A stretch of DNA of 64,000 bases from Actinomadura sp. WMMA1423 (GTDB lineage: Bacteria > Actinomycetota > Actinomycetes > Streptosporangiales > Streptosporangiaceae), in assembly GCF_006547145.1 (NCBI RefSeq), contig NZ_CP041244.1, forward strand, positions 8,122,001 to 8,186,000, written 5' to 3'. Position 1 is the stretch's first letter. Each line of letters starts with the position of its first letter. The notes beneath the pieces are model-generated. The model did no database searches. It was not told the DNA's origin and worked only from the letters and a program-made list of their open reading frames with translations. Below are positions 23,280 through 31,540 of the stretch, piece after piece. A program made the position numbers and the translations under genes.

Positions 23280-24794
23280 GTGTCTGCCGAGGTCCCCCCC
23301 GGACCCGAGAACTCGCGCACCTCCGAGGAGGGAGCCGGCTGGGCCTGCGGCAGGCCGGGCCACTTCAACGAACTGCTCCCCGCGCGCGTCCCGGACTTCT
23401 CCTGGCGCCGCCCCTCGGTGCTGTGGCGCTCGCGCAACGACGTGCTCGCCCGGCTGTTCGGAGACCCGGCGAACGCGATCCGCCGCCGCTGCGTGACCGC
23501 CCTGCGCGAACGGGGCACGCCCGCGGCGTTCACCGTGCACCGCGCGGCCGCGGAGTTCTCCTTCGTGCTGGTCGGCGACACCGGCGAGGGCGACCGGTCG
23601 CAGTACGCGGTGGTGCCCCCGCTGCTGCACGCCGCCGCGGACACCGACTTCATGGTCATCGCCAGCGACGTCATCTACCCGACCGGCGACGCGGCCGACT
23701 ACCCCGAGAAGTTCTTCCGCCCCTACAAGGACTACCCCGCCCCCATCTACGCCGTGCCCGGCAACCACGACTGGTACGACGGGCTGCGGGGCTTCCTGCA
23801 CGTCTTCTGCGGCCTGGACGAGAACTGCTCGCCGCCGCCGTGGCGCGGCCCGCTCGCGTTCGTCCCGCGCACGCTCTGGCGCCACTCGGGGGAACTCGAC
23901 GCGGAGGCGCTCGCGCAGGCCCGCCGGCTGTACCGGGGCGCGCCCGGCCAGCAGGCCGTCCAGCCCGGCCCGTACTGGGCGATCGACACCCCCTCGCTGC
24001 GCATCATCGGCATCGACACCGGGATCACCGGCGCGCTCGACCGCGACCAGGGCCGCTGGCTGCGGGAGGTGTCGGGCGGCCCGAAGCCCAAGCTGCTGGT
24101 GACCGGGAAGCCGCTGGTCGTGGACGACGACCACCGCCCCGGGCCGATCGAGGGCGGCGGGACGGTCGACGAGATCGTCCAGGACCCGGCGCACCACTAC
24201 GTGGCCGCGATCGGCGGCGACATCCACAACTACCAGCGCTACCCGGTGCGGACCGGGGACGGCCGGACGATCCAGTACGTCGTCTCGGGCGGGGGCGGCG
24301 CCTTCATGCACGCCACGCACATCATCCCGCGGACCAGGGTGGTGGAGGAGGACGACTTCCGCTGCTACCCGCTGCGCGGCGACTCGCTGTCGCGCTACAG
24401 CAAGCTGTACGGCCGGTGGCTGCGGATGCCGGGGTTCTTCGAGCTCACTCCCGAGGAGGCCACCGCCGCCGTCCAGCACCGCCTCGGCATCAGGCCGGGG
24501 CGCGGGTACGACGGTCCCGCCCCCTCGCGCCGCGCGCGCTTCGTCGCCGCCCTCCTCGGAGTCCCGCGCGGCGGCCGCCCGCGCGCCCGGTTCCTGCGGC
24601 TGCCCGTCCGCAGGATGCCGCAGCGGTTCCGTTCGGAGCTGGCCGACTGGGACCGGCCGCCCTTCTTCAAGAACTTCCTGCGCCTGGACGTGACGGAGTC
24701 AGAGCTGCGCATCCGTTGCTTCGCCGCTACGGGGTGCGGGGACCATGAGACGTCTCCGCCGTGCGAGGACGAGGTGACGATTCCGCTGCGCTAG
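23280..24794 (+). CDS. Calcineurin-like metallophosphoesterase
   Basis: 504 aa. The dinuclear metallophosphoesterase motifs are present in order: FVLVGDTGEGD (GDxxx), MVIASDVIYPTG (Asp), VPGNHDWYDG (GNHD), GKPLVV and GGDIHNYQRYPV (GxH-like final motif). Flanking N- and C-terminal regions are longer than in minimal phosphatases. The protein is probably cytoplasmic; no signal peptide or membrane segment is seen. The substrate is unknown (phosphoester, nucleotide or phospholipid). The GTG at 23280 is the only start with a good SD (GGAGG, 6 nt), which sits inside a 22-bp hairpin, so translation may be regulated. Confidence 0.88.
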   Translation: MSAEVPPGPENSRTSEEGAGWACGRPGHFNELLPARVPDFSWRRPSVLWRSRNDVLARLFGDPANAIRRRCVTALRERGTPAAFTVHRAAAEFSFVLVGDTGEGDRSQYAVVPPLLHAAADTDFMVIASDVIYPTGDAADYPEKFFRPYKDYPAPIYAVPGNHDWYDGLRGFLHVFCGLDENCSPPPWRGPLAFVPRTLWRHSGELDAEALAQARRLYRGAPGQQAVQPGPYWAIDTPSLRIIGIDTGITGALDRDQGRWLREVSGGPKPKLLVTGKPLVVDDDHRPGPIEGGGTVDEIVQDPAHHYVAAIGGDIHNYQRYPVRTGDGRTIQYVVSGGGGAFMHATHIIPRTRVVEEDDFRCYPLRGDSLSRYSKLYGRWLRMPGFFELTPEEATAAVQHRLGIRPGRGYDGPAPSRRARFVAALLGVPRGGRPRARFLRLPVRRMPQRFRSELADWDRPPFFKNFLRLDVTESELRIRCFAATGCGDHETSPPCEDEVTIPLR

Positions 24795-24951
24795 CCGGAT
24801 CTCTTTGGAGGTTTCACCAGTAAGAGGCGAATGTGCGCGATCTTGCCTCACGGCGCGCCCCGATCCCGTTACAGTCGTGGCTCACCACACCGGTGAACGG
24901 TAACGGACGGTCGGCCGGAGAACGACCGCGTCCTTCAGGAGAGCTTCTCAA

Positions 24952-25452
24952 ATGAGTTACCCCCAGCAGGGTCAGGGCCAGCAACAGCAGCAGGCGTACC
25001 AGGGCGGCTACACGCCCGCCCCGGCGCAGCAGCAGGCGCCCGCCGCCGTCGGCACCGGGCGCAACATGAAGCGCCGCAACCCGGTCGGCGCGTGGCTCGG
25101 CCTGCCGATCATCACCTTCGGAATCTACGGCCTCGTCTGGTTCTTCAAGGTCCACAACGAGCTGCACGAGTACGACCGCCGCATCGACAACGCCGCCACC
25201 AACGCGCTGCTGTCCATGCTGTTCGGCGGCATCACGCTCGGCATCTGGCCGCTCGTCATGTGGGTCAAGCTCGGCGGGCGCATCGCCGAGGCCCAGAAGG
25301 CGGCCGGCCTCCAGCCGAGCTGCAGCGGCGGCATGGGCTTCCTGCTCGGCATCTTCGGCTTCGGCGTCCTGTACTACCAGCTCCAGCTGAACAAGGTCAC
25401 CGACCGCTACGGCGACACCCCGGCAGGCCAGCAGGTCTCGCTTGCTGCCTAG
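24952..25452 (+). CDS. DUF4234 domain-containing membrane protein
   Basis: 166 aa. A Gln/Pro/Gly-rich N-terminal tail of about 45 residues is followed by a DUF4234 domain: RNPVGAWLGLPIITFGIYGL, VWFFKVHNELHEYDRRID, then LFGGITLGIWPLVMWVKLG and FLLGIFGFGVLYYQLQLNKV. Three to four membrane-embedded helices are likely. DUF4234 proteins are actinobacterial and firmicute membrane proteins of unknown role. The ATG at 24952 has CAGGAGAG upstream. The upstream gap (24795-24951) contains TACAGT at 24870-24875, a possible -10 element. Confidence 0.9.
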   Translation: MSYPQQGQGQQQQQAYQGGYTPAPAQQQAPAAVGTGRNMKRRNPVGAWLGLPIITFGIYGLVWFFKVHNELHEYDRRIDNAATNALLSMLFGGITLGIWPLVMWVKLGGRIAEAQKAAGLQPSCSGGMGFLLGIFGFGVLYYQLQLNKVTDRYGDTPAGQQVSLAA

Positions 25453-25495
25453 CATTTCTCTCCTCCTTCGGGCCTAGCGGCCCTCCATCGTCGAG

Positions 25496-25600
25496 AAATG
25501 CGGGCGATCGCTGGCATCGCTCCGGCTCGCCTTGCGGCTCGCTGCGCGATCAGATTCTCGCTTCGCTCGAATCTGCCTTCGGACGCGATCGCAACGGTGA
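25496..25600. repeat. REP-like GC-rich palindromic repeat region
   Basis: Noncoding stretch with several self-complementary words: GCGATCGC near 25504 and again near 25590, and CAGATTC-TCGCTTCGCTC-GAATCTG at about 25551-25575. The segment GGCTCGCCTTGCGGCTCGCTGCG (25524-25546) recurs with one change at 47431-47453, downstream of the IS. This indicates a dispersed intergenic repeat family. Confidence 0.5.
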
Positions 25601-25676
25601 GGTTGTTGCCGGCTGAGCTTCAAACGCTGTGAGAGCAGCGGGCCGCGGCCCTGGCCTGCTGGATCGATTCGCGCTG

Positions 25677-25706
25677 GACCCCTCCGTGATCATTCGCGGA
25701 GGGGTC
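25677..25706 (+). terminator. Intrinsic terminator-like hairpin
   Basis: GACCCCTCCG (25677-25686) pairs with CGGAGGGGTC (25697-25706) around a 10-nt loop, a perfect 10-bp stem, followed by TTCGTC. It is suitable as the terminator of the DUF4234 gene, and it lies about 50 nt before the polymerase start. Confidence 0.7.
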
Positions 25707-25757
25707 TTCGTCATGTGCGGGGGCCTGTTTGTCGGTGGGTGGGGTCAGAATGGGCGG

Positions 25758-27446
25758 GTGAGGATCGCGGTCGCGGCCGGGCGTGGGCGTGGGGGAGCGC
25801 TGCGGGCGGTCGCCGAGGACGGGGCGCCCACGGGGCCCGTCCAGGAGGTCCCCGATCTGGTCTCGGCCGTCGCCGAGCGGGAGCGCGACTCCGCGCCGCG
25901 GTGGGTGTGGCCCTCGACGGCGCGACTCTACCCCCGGCTGCTGGAGGCGGGGGTGCGGGTGTCGCGCTGCCACGACCTCGAACTGGTCGAGAGCCTACTG
26001 CTCGGCCATGCCGGGCGGTACGGGGAGCCGCGCTCGGTGCGGGCCGCGTGGGCGCGGCTGCGCGGCGAGCCCGTCCCGGCCGACGCTCCGCCGCCCCGGG
26101 AGGACGCGGCGCAGCCGTCGCTGTTCGACGACGGCGCCGGCCGCGAGGAGGCCGCCGACGACATCGGGCAGGTCGTGGCGGTGCACGCCGAGCAGCAGCG
26201 CGCCGCCGCCGGGCTCGGCGGGTTCGCGCTGCTCGCGGCGGCGGAGTCGGCCGGATCCCTCGTGGCCGCCGAGATGGGGCACGACGGGCTGCCCTGGTCG
26301 GCCGCCGAGCACGACGCGCTGCTCACCGAGATGCTCGGGCCGCGCCCCACGGGCGGGCTGCGGCCCCGCCGGCTGCAGGACCTCGCCGACCGCATCAGCG
26401 CCGCGTTCGGGCCGCGCGTGCACGTCAACCCCGACTCCCCGGCGCAGATCCTGCGGGCGTTCGCCGCGGCGGGGCTGCCGGTCCCGTCCACCCGCGCGCA
26501 CGTCCTCAGGCAGCTCGACCACCCCGCCGTCCCGCTGCTGCTGGAGTACAAGGAGCTGTCGCGGCTGCACGCCGCGCACGGCTGGACATGGCTCGACACG
26601 TGGGTGAGCGGCGGCCGTTTCCGCCCCGAGTACGTCGTCGGCGGCGTGGTGTCCGGGCGGTGGGCGACGAGCGGCGGCGGGGCCCTGCAGATCCCGCGCG
26701 TGCTGCGCAAGGCCGTCGTCGCCGACCCCGGCTGGTCCCTGGTCGTCGCCGACGCGGCGCAGCTCGAACCCCGGGTGCTGGCGGCGCTCGCCGGCGACCG
26801 CGCGTTCTCCGAGGCCGCCGCGCACGGCGACCTCTACGCGGCCCTGTCCGACGCGTTCCGCGACGACGCCGGCGGCGGGCGGACCGCGCGCGACAAGGCC
26901 AAGATCGCCCTGCTCTCCGCCATGTACGGGGGAGGGACGGCCGACGCGGTGCAGCTCCTCGCCGTCCTGAAGAGCCGGTTCCCGCAGGCGTTCGAGTACG
27001 TGGAGGCCGCCGCGAGGGAGGGGGAGCGCGGAGGGCTCGTCCGGTCCCGCCTCGGGCGCACGTGCCCGCCGCCGTCGGCCGGGTGGCGGGAGCTGACGGC
27101 GGCGGGCGACGACGACTCCCCGGGGCCCCGGCAGGGCACGGCGGCCCAGGCGCTGCGCGGCCGGGGCCGCTTCACCCGCAACTTCGTCGTCCAGGCCACC
27201 GCCGCCGACTGGGCGCTGGCGCTCCTGGCCTCCCTGCGCCGCCGCCTCACCGCGCTCGGGCCGCCCCGCCTGGTCTTCTTCCAGCACGACGAGGTCATCG
27301 TGCACAGCCCCGCCGAGCTGGCCGAGGAGGTCGCGGGCGCCGTGCGCGACGCCGCCCGGGAGGCGCGCCTGCTGCTGTTCGGCGACACCCCCGTCGTCTT
27401 CCCCATGGAGATCGCGGTCGTCGACCGCTACGCCGACGCCAAGTGA
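25758..27446 (+). CDS. Bifunctional 3'-5' exonuclease/DNA polymerase-like family A protein
   Basis: 562 aa. The C-terminal half is a family A DNA polymerase: motif A LVVADAAQLEPRVLAAL (Asp kept), motif B TARDKAKIALLSAMYGGG and motif C FFQHDEVIVH. The N-terminal 200 residues correspond to a divergent exonuclease-like region without clear DEDD residues. This shortened PolA relative is common in actinobacteria beside the full PolA; a repair or translesion role is inferred. The GTG at 25758 (VRIAVAAGRG) is preferred because upstream in-frame starts run through a terminator. The stop overlaps the end of the convergent SGNH gene by 19 nt. Confidence 0.9.
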   Translation: MRIAVAAGRGRGGALRAVAEDGAPTGPVQEVPDLVSAVAERERDSAPRWVWPSTARLYPRLLEAGVRVSRCHDLELVESLLLGHAGRYGEPRSVRAAWARLRGEPVPADAPPPREDAAQPSLFDDGAGREEAADDIGQVVAVHAEQQRAAAGLGGFALLAAAESAGSLVAAEMGHDGLPWSAAEHDALLTEMLGPRPTGGLRPRRLQDLADRISAAFGPRVHVNPDSPAQILRAFAAAGLPVPSTRAHVLRQLDHPAVPLLLEYKELSRLHAAHGWTWLDTWVSGGRFRPEYVVGGVVSGRWATSGGGALQIPRVLRKAVVADPGWSLVVADAAQLEPRVLAALAGDRAFSEAAAHGDLYAALSDAFRDDAGGGRTARDKAKIALLSAMYGGGTADAVQLLAVLKSRFPQAFEYVEAAAREGERGGLVRSRLGRTCPPPSAGWRELTAAGDDDSPGPRQGTAAQALRGRGRFTRNFVVQATAADWALALLASLRRRLTALGPPRLVFFQHDEVIVHSPAELAEEVAGAVRDAAREARLLLFGDTPVVFPMEIAVVDRYADAK

Positions 27447-28114
27447 GCGGCCAGCGCCCGGATCGTGTTGGCGGCCGCGAACGCGTGCCCCCGCGCGTTC
27501 AGATGCAACTGGTCCCCGCAGTAGATGCCCGGATCGGCGGCCATGGGGTGCCCGTGAGGGTTGTCGACGTGGCAGGCGCCGTGCTCGGCCGCGACATCGG
27601 CGGTGAGCTCGGCCAGCAGCCGCGTCCGCGCCGAGATGACCTCGCGGTAGCGGGACGGCCCGAGCCCGGCCGCCGTGATGTCCAGCAGCCCGATCGTGAC
27701 GACGTCGGCGCCGGCCGTGCGGAACGCCGAGACCATCGCGGTCAGCTCGCGGCGGACGCCGTCCGCGTCCAAGTCGGGACGGAGCATGTCGTTGCCCCCG
27801 GCGACCACGAACGCCAGGTCGGGCCGGAAGTCCAGAGCCGGCCGGAGCTGCTCGGCCGCCACCCGCGCGGCGACGAGGTCGCGGCGGCCGAGGTTGACCG
27901 CGCTGAACCCGGGGTTCACCGTGCCCAGCGCCTCCTCGACCCGGTCGGTCCAGGACAGGTCGCGGTACCCGGGCACGGGCTCGCGGACGCCCGCGGCGAT
28001 GCTGTCGCCGATCGTCGCCATCCGGCGCCACGGGGCGCCGGCCAGCAGCGCCGCGGCGTCGGCGGCGGGCAGCACGGACGCGTCGGTCCATTCCGTCGGG
28101 GCCGTCTCGGTCAT
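27428..28114 (-). CDS. SGNH/GDSL-type hydrolase
   Basis: 228 aa. Catalytic blocks are MATIGDSIAAGV (GDS, nucleophile Ser), FSAVNLGRRDL (block II Gly), VVAGGNDMLRP (GxND) and GDQLHLNARGH (DxxH). There is no signal peptide, so it acts in the cytoplasm on an unknown ester. The ATG at 28114 has GGAGGAG 5 nt upstream, 11 nt after the stop of the MFS gene, so the two are in one operon. A second SGNH hydrolase of similar type occurs at 47690-48463. The 3' end overlaps the convergent polymerase gene by 19 nt. Confidence 0.9.
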   Translation of the reverse strand: MTETAPTEWTDASVLPAADAAALLAGAPWRRMATIGDSIAAGVREPVPGYRDLSWTDRVEEALGTVNPGFSAVNLGRRDLVAARVAAEQLRPALDFRPDLAFVVAGGNDMLRPDLDADGVRRELTAMVSAFRTAGADVVTIGLLDITAAGLGPSRYREVISARTRLLAELTADVAAEHGACHVDNPHGHPMAADPGIYCGDQLHLNARGHAFAAANTIRALAAHLASA

Positions 28115-28125
28115 CGTCTCCTCCT

Positions 28126-29517
28126 TCAGGGCTTCGCCGGACGGCCGGCGAGGAGCAGGCCGGCGGCGCCCGTGCCCGCGGCGGTGATCGTGCAGAACAG
28201 GTAGACGGCGGTGTAGTCGCCGAGCGCCGTCCGCTCCGGGAGCAGCGCGGCGAGGACGGCGATGCCGAGCGCGCCGCCGAGCTGCCGCGCCGTGGTGTTG
28301 AGCCCGGTGGCGCCGGCGAACCGCAGCGGCCCGGCCGACAGCGCGGCGGCCGTGGCCGTGCCGGTGCTGAGCATCCCGATCCCCGCTCCGACCAGGAGGC
28401 CGACCGGGAGCCAGAACGCCAGGAAGCGGGGCTCGGCGGGCAGGGCGGCGATCGCCCAGACCCCGGAGGCGACCACGACCAGCGCGCCGCCCGCCACCGC
28501 GGGGCGGACGCCGGTGCGGGCGGTGAGCCGTCCCGTCGCGACCGCCGCCGCGGTCGCGGTGAATGCGCCGGGCGTCGAGGCGAGCCCCGCCTCGAGGATC
28601 GAGTAGTGCCACTGGCCCGTCAGGAAGAGCACACCGAGGAGCAGCCACGCGTACAGCGACGTCCCGTACAGGAACGACGCGGCGTTCGCGGCGGCGAACC
28701 GGCGGTCGCGCCACAGCGAGATCTCCAGCGCGGGCACCGGGTGCCGCGCCGAGCGCCACAGCGCCAGGGCGGCCAGGGCGGCGCCGCCGAGCAGGAGCGC
28801 GAGGGTCCCGGCGCCGGTCCAGCCCCAGTCCCGGCTCTGCGTCACGCCGAGCGCGACCCCGCCCACGCCGGCGCCGAGCAGCACCGTCCCGGCGAGGTCG
28901 GGCAGCCGGCCCGTGCCCGCCTCGGCCCGGGGGAGGCGCCGCCCGGCGAGCAGCATCGCCAGCCCTATCGGGACGTTGATGACGAACACCGACCGCCAGC
29001 CGGACGCCTCGACCAGCACCCCGCCGAGGCCCGGGCCGATCGCGGCGGCGAACGCGCCCGCCGCGCTCCACAGGCCGATGCTGCGGGCGCGCCGCTCGGG
29101 GGGCGTGTCGTGCAGCAGCAGCGCGAGGGACGCGGGGATCAGGGCCGCCGCCGCGGCGCCCTGCGCGGCGCGCGTCACCAGCAGGACGGGCAGGTTCGGG
29201 GCGATCGCGCACGCCAGCGACGCCAGCGTGAACAGCCCGGTGCCCCACAGGTACAGCGACCGCCGCCCGACCAGGTCGGCGACCCGGCCGGCGGGGGCGA
29301 GCAGCGCCGCGAACAGCACCGCGTACAGGGTGATCACCCAGGTCAGGCCGGACAGCGAGCTGCCCGGGAAGTCGGCGTGCAGGTCGGCGACGGCCAGGTT
29401 GGCGACGGTGGCGTCGAGCATGGCCAGGAACGTCGCCCCGGCGGCGAGCCAGGGGACGGCCCGCCGTGCGGCGGGTGCTCCCGGCGGTGCCGACGGCCGG
29501 GCGGTCTCGGTGGTCAT
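28126..29517 (-). CDS. MFS transporter, DHA2-type multidrug exporter family
   Basis: 463 aa with about 14 predicted membrane segments. Typical drug-exporter motifs are LDATVANLAVADLHADFPGS (motif D1), AGRVADLVGRRSLYLWGT (motif A) and AIGPGLGGVLVEASGWRSVF (motif C). It probably exports a toxic or self-made small molecule by proton antiport. The ATG at 29517 has GGGAGGG upstream. It diverges from a TetR gene, and identical operator-like sites lie in front of each gene. The substrate cannot be inferred; co-transcription with an SGNH hydrolase hints at an ester. Confidence 0.93.
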   Translation of the reverse strand: MTTETARPSAPPGAPAARRAVPWLAAGATFLAMLDATVANLAVADLHADFPGSSLSGLTWVITLYAVLFAALLAPAGRVADLVGRRSLYLWGTGLFTLASLACAIAPNLPVLLVTRAAQGAAAAALIPASLALLLHDTPPERRARSIGLWSAAGAFAAAIGPGLGGVLVEASGWRSVFVINVPIGLAMLLAGRRLPRAEAGTGRLPDLAGTVLLGAGVGGVALGVTQSRDWGWTGAGTLALLLGGAALAALALWRSARHPVPALEISLWRDRRFAAANAASFLYGTSLYAWLLLGVLFLTGQWHYSILEAGLASTPGAFTATAAAVATGRLTARTGVRPAVAGGALVVVASGVWAIAALPAEPRFLAFWLPVGLLVGAGIGMLSTGTATAAALSAGPLRFAGATGLNTTARQLGGALGIAVLAALLPERTALGDYTAVYLFCTITAAGTGAAGLLLAGRPAKP

Positions 29518-29543
29518 GGACGGATTCCCTCCCAGAAAAATAA

Positions 29544-29558
29544 ACGAACGGTCGTACA
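29544..29558. promoter_or_regulatory. TetR-type operator copy 1 (before the MFS gene)
   Basis: ACGAACGGTCGTACA; the ACGA/TCGT arms form a dyad. The same 12-bp core ACGAACGGTCGT recurs at 29609-29620 before the tetR gene. It lies 27 nt upstream of the MFS start. Confidence 0.7.
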
Positions 29559-29598
29559 ATCTTCTTGGAAGGGCACCCGCGTCAAGGGGTTCGCGGCA

Positions 29599-29628
29599 TT
29601 GACTTTGAACGAACGGTCGTGCAGATTT
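29599..29628 (+). promoter_or_regulatory. Promoter of the tetR gene with embedded operator copy 2
   Basis: TTGACT (29599-29604) and AGATTT (29623-29628) are 18 nt apart. Operator copy 2, ACGAACGGTCGTGCA (29609-29623), fills the spacer, so repressor binding would block RNA polymerase. The GTG start at 29635 lies 7 nt after the -10, predicting a leaderless, autorepressed transcript. Confidence 0.65.
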
Positions 29629-29634
29629 AGGGAC

Positions 29635-30246
29635 GTGAGCACCGACGGACGGCTTCTCAAGGGCGAGCAGACCCGCAGCACGATCCTGTGCCGCGCAGCC
29701 GACATCGCCTCCGCGGAGGGCCTGGAGGGCCTGTCGATCGGCCGCCTCGCCACCGAGCTGCGGATCAGCAAGAGCGGCGTGTTCACCCACTTCGGCTCCA
29801 AGGAGGAGCTCCAGCTCGCGACCGTCCGCAAGGCGGTCGAGGTGTTCCGGCGGAACGTCGTCGAGCCCGCGCGGGCCGCCCCCGAGGGGATCCGCCGCGT
29901 CCGCGCGCTCCTGGACGCCTGGCAGCGCTACCAGCGCGAGCCCGTCTTCCCCGGCGGGTGCTTCTTCCACTCCACGATGGCCGAGTTCGACGCCAGGCCC
30001 GGCCGCGTCCGCGACGCGATCGCGGCCTCGCAGCTCGACTGGCGGGCCTTCGTGGAGCGCTGCCTCCGCGAGGCCCGCGACCTCGGCGAGATCGGCGCGG
30101 CGACCGACGTCCCCCAGCTCGCCTTCGAGCTGGACGCCCTCTGCCGGACGGGCGCCGCGCAGGCGCTGCTCCACGACGACCCGTCCCTCTACGACCGCGC
30201 CGCCCGCGCCGTGGACGCGAGGCTGGCGGCCGTCACCGCCGCCTGA
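29635..30246 (+). CDS. TetR-family regulator of the adjacent MFS transporter
   Basis: 203 aa. The N-terminal HTH reads RSTILCRAADIASAEGLEGL, SIGRLATELRISKSGVFTHF; the C-terminal domain carries GCFFHSTMAEFDARPGRVRD, seen in TetR_C-type repressors near exporters. It diverges from the MFS-SGNH operon, and the two shared operator sites in the 117-nt gap make autoregulation and control of the exporter very likely. The GTG start at 29635 is placed 7 nt after a -10-like hexamer. The gene ends 6 nt before the convergent FAD monooxygenase. Confidence 0.93.
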   Translation: MSTDGRLLKGEQTRSTILCRAADIASAEGLEGLSIGRLATELRISKSGVFTHFGSKEELQLATVRKAVEVFRRNVVEPARAAPEGIRRVRALLDAWQRYQREPVFPGGCFFHSTMAEFDARPGRVRDAIAASQLDWRAFVERCLREARDLGEIGAATDVPQLAFELDALCRTGAAQALLHDDPSLYDRAARAVDARLAAVTAA

Positions 30247-30252
30247 CGGCCC

Positions 30253-31530
30253 TCACGGCGGGGAGGCCGGTCCCGCGACGCCGTAGGACGGGCGGGTGTT
30301 GAGGACCTCGACGTCGGTGAAGGACGTCTGGAGGTAGGCGCTGGAGATGGCGGTCAGCTCCTCGGGCGACAGGACGTCCTCGATGGAGGCGAAGCCCCGC
30401 GGCGCCCGCTCGGCGACGAGCCGCAGGACGCGCTCGGCGGGCATGTCCCGGCAGGCGAGGACGACGGCGTTGGCCGCCTCCCGGCGCTCCTTCTCGTAGC
30501 CGAGGAGGCCCTCCGGGGCGTTCGCGGCCGTGGCCAGCTCATGCGCCAGGACCCGGGCGTCGAGGACCGCCTGGGAGCCGCCGTTGGAGCCGATGGGGTA
30601 CATCGGGTGGGCGGCGTCGCCGAGCAGGGTGACGCGGCCGAACGTCCAGCGGTCGACGGGCTCCCGGTCGACCATCGGGTACTCCAGGATCTCCTCCGCC
30701 CCGGCGAGCAGCGCCGGGACGTCGAGCCAGTCGAACCGCCAGTCGGCGAAGTGGGGGAGCAGGTCCTCCAGCCGGCCGGCCCGGTTCCAGTCCGCGGGGC
30801 CGCCCCGCAGGTCGCCCGGGACCCGGACCTCGGCGACCCAGTTGAGCAGCGCCTTCCCCCGCCGCTCGGCGCGCATGGAGATCGGGTAGACCACGATCTT
30901 CGCCGCGGCGTTGCTGCCCGCGACCGCCAGGGTCCGCCCGGACAGGATCGGCTCCGCCTCGGTGAGGCCGCGCCACATCCGGATGCCGTTCCACAGCGGC
31001 GCGCCCTCGTCCGGGTACAGCTGCGCCCGGACGGCGGAGTGCAGGCCGTCCGCGCCGACGAGCACGTCCGCCGAAACGGACGCGGCGGCCCCGGACGCGC
31101 GGTCCACGAGGCGGACCCGGACCCTGTCGCCGTCCTGCTCGAACCCGTCGAAGAGGGTCCCGGTGCGGACGGCGCCCTCACCGAGCCGCGCCAGCACCGT
31201 GTCGAGCAGCAGCATCTGCAACTCGCCGCGGTGGATCGAGTACTGGGGCCAGGCGTATCCCAGCGCCCGCCCGCGCGGATCCCCCCAGATCCGGCCGCCG
31301 AACCGGTCGAAGTGCACCATCTCGGCGGTGGGGATGGCGAGCTCGGCCAGCGCGTCGCCGAGGCTCAGCTCCGTGAGCTCGCGGACGGCGTGGGGGAGCA
31401 GGTTGATGCCGAGGCCGAGGGGCCGCAGCCGGGCGGCCGAATCGACGACGAGCGCCTCGATGCCCGCCTCGTGCAGGCTTAACGCGGTGGTGAGCCCGCC
31501 GATCCCGGCTCCGATGACGAGTACGCGCAT
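30253..31530 (-). CDS. FAD-dependent monooxygenase (salicylate hydroxylase-like)
   Basis: 425 aa. Group A flavin monooxygenase motifs are present: MRVLVIGAGIGGLTTALSLH (GxGxxG), the DG motif VLVGADGLHSAVRAQL, and the GD motif VTLLGDAAHPMYPIGSNGG. It would hydroxylate an aromatic or related acid using NAD(P)H and oxygen. It is the last gene of the ABC/benzoylformate-decarboxylase operon, starting 10 nt after the preceding ATPase stop with GGGGAAGG as RBS. The context suggests that it acts on the imported compound or on the product of the decarboxylase. Substrate not determinable. Confidence 0.9.
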   Translation of the reverse strand: MRVLVIGAGIGGLTTALSLHEAGIEALVVDSAARLRPLGLGINLLPHAVRELTELSLGDALAELAIPTAEMVHFDRFGGRIWGDPRGRALGYAWPQYSIHRGELQMLLLDTVLARLGEGAVRTGTLFDGFEQDGDRVRVRLVDRASGAAASVSADVLVGADGLHSAVRAQLYPDEGAPLWNGIRMWRGLTEAEPILSGRTLAVAGSNAAAKIVVYPISMRAERRGKALLNWVAEVRVPGDLRGGPADWNRAGRLEDLLPHFADWRFDWLDVPALLAGAEEILEYPMVDREPVDRWTFGRVTLLGDAAHPMYPIGSNGGSQAVLDARVLAHELATAANAPEGLLGYEKERREAANAVVLACRDMPAERVLRLVAERAPRGFASIEDVLSPEELTAISSAYLQTSFTDVEVLNTRPSYGVAGPASPP

Positions 31531-31540
31531 TGCCTTCCCC

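Noticed and set aside
30253..31530. Calling the flavin monooxygenase a specific salicylate hydroxylase
   Set aside because: Family motifs support a group A monooxygenase only; nothing in the sequence fixes the substrate.
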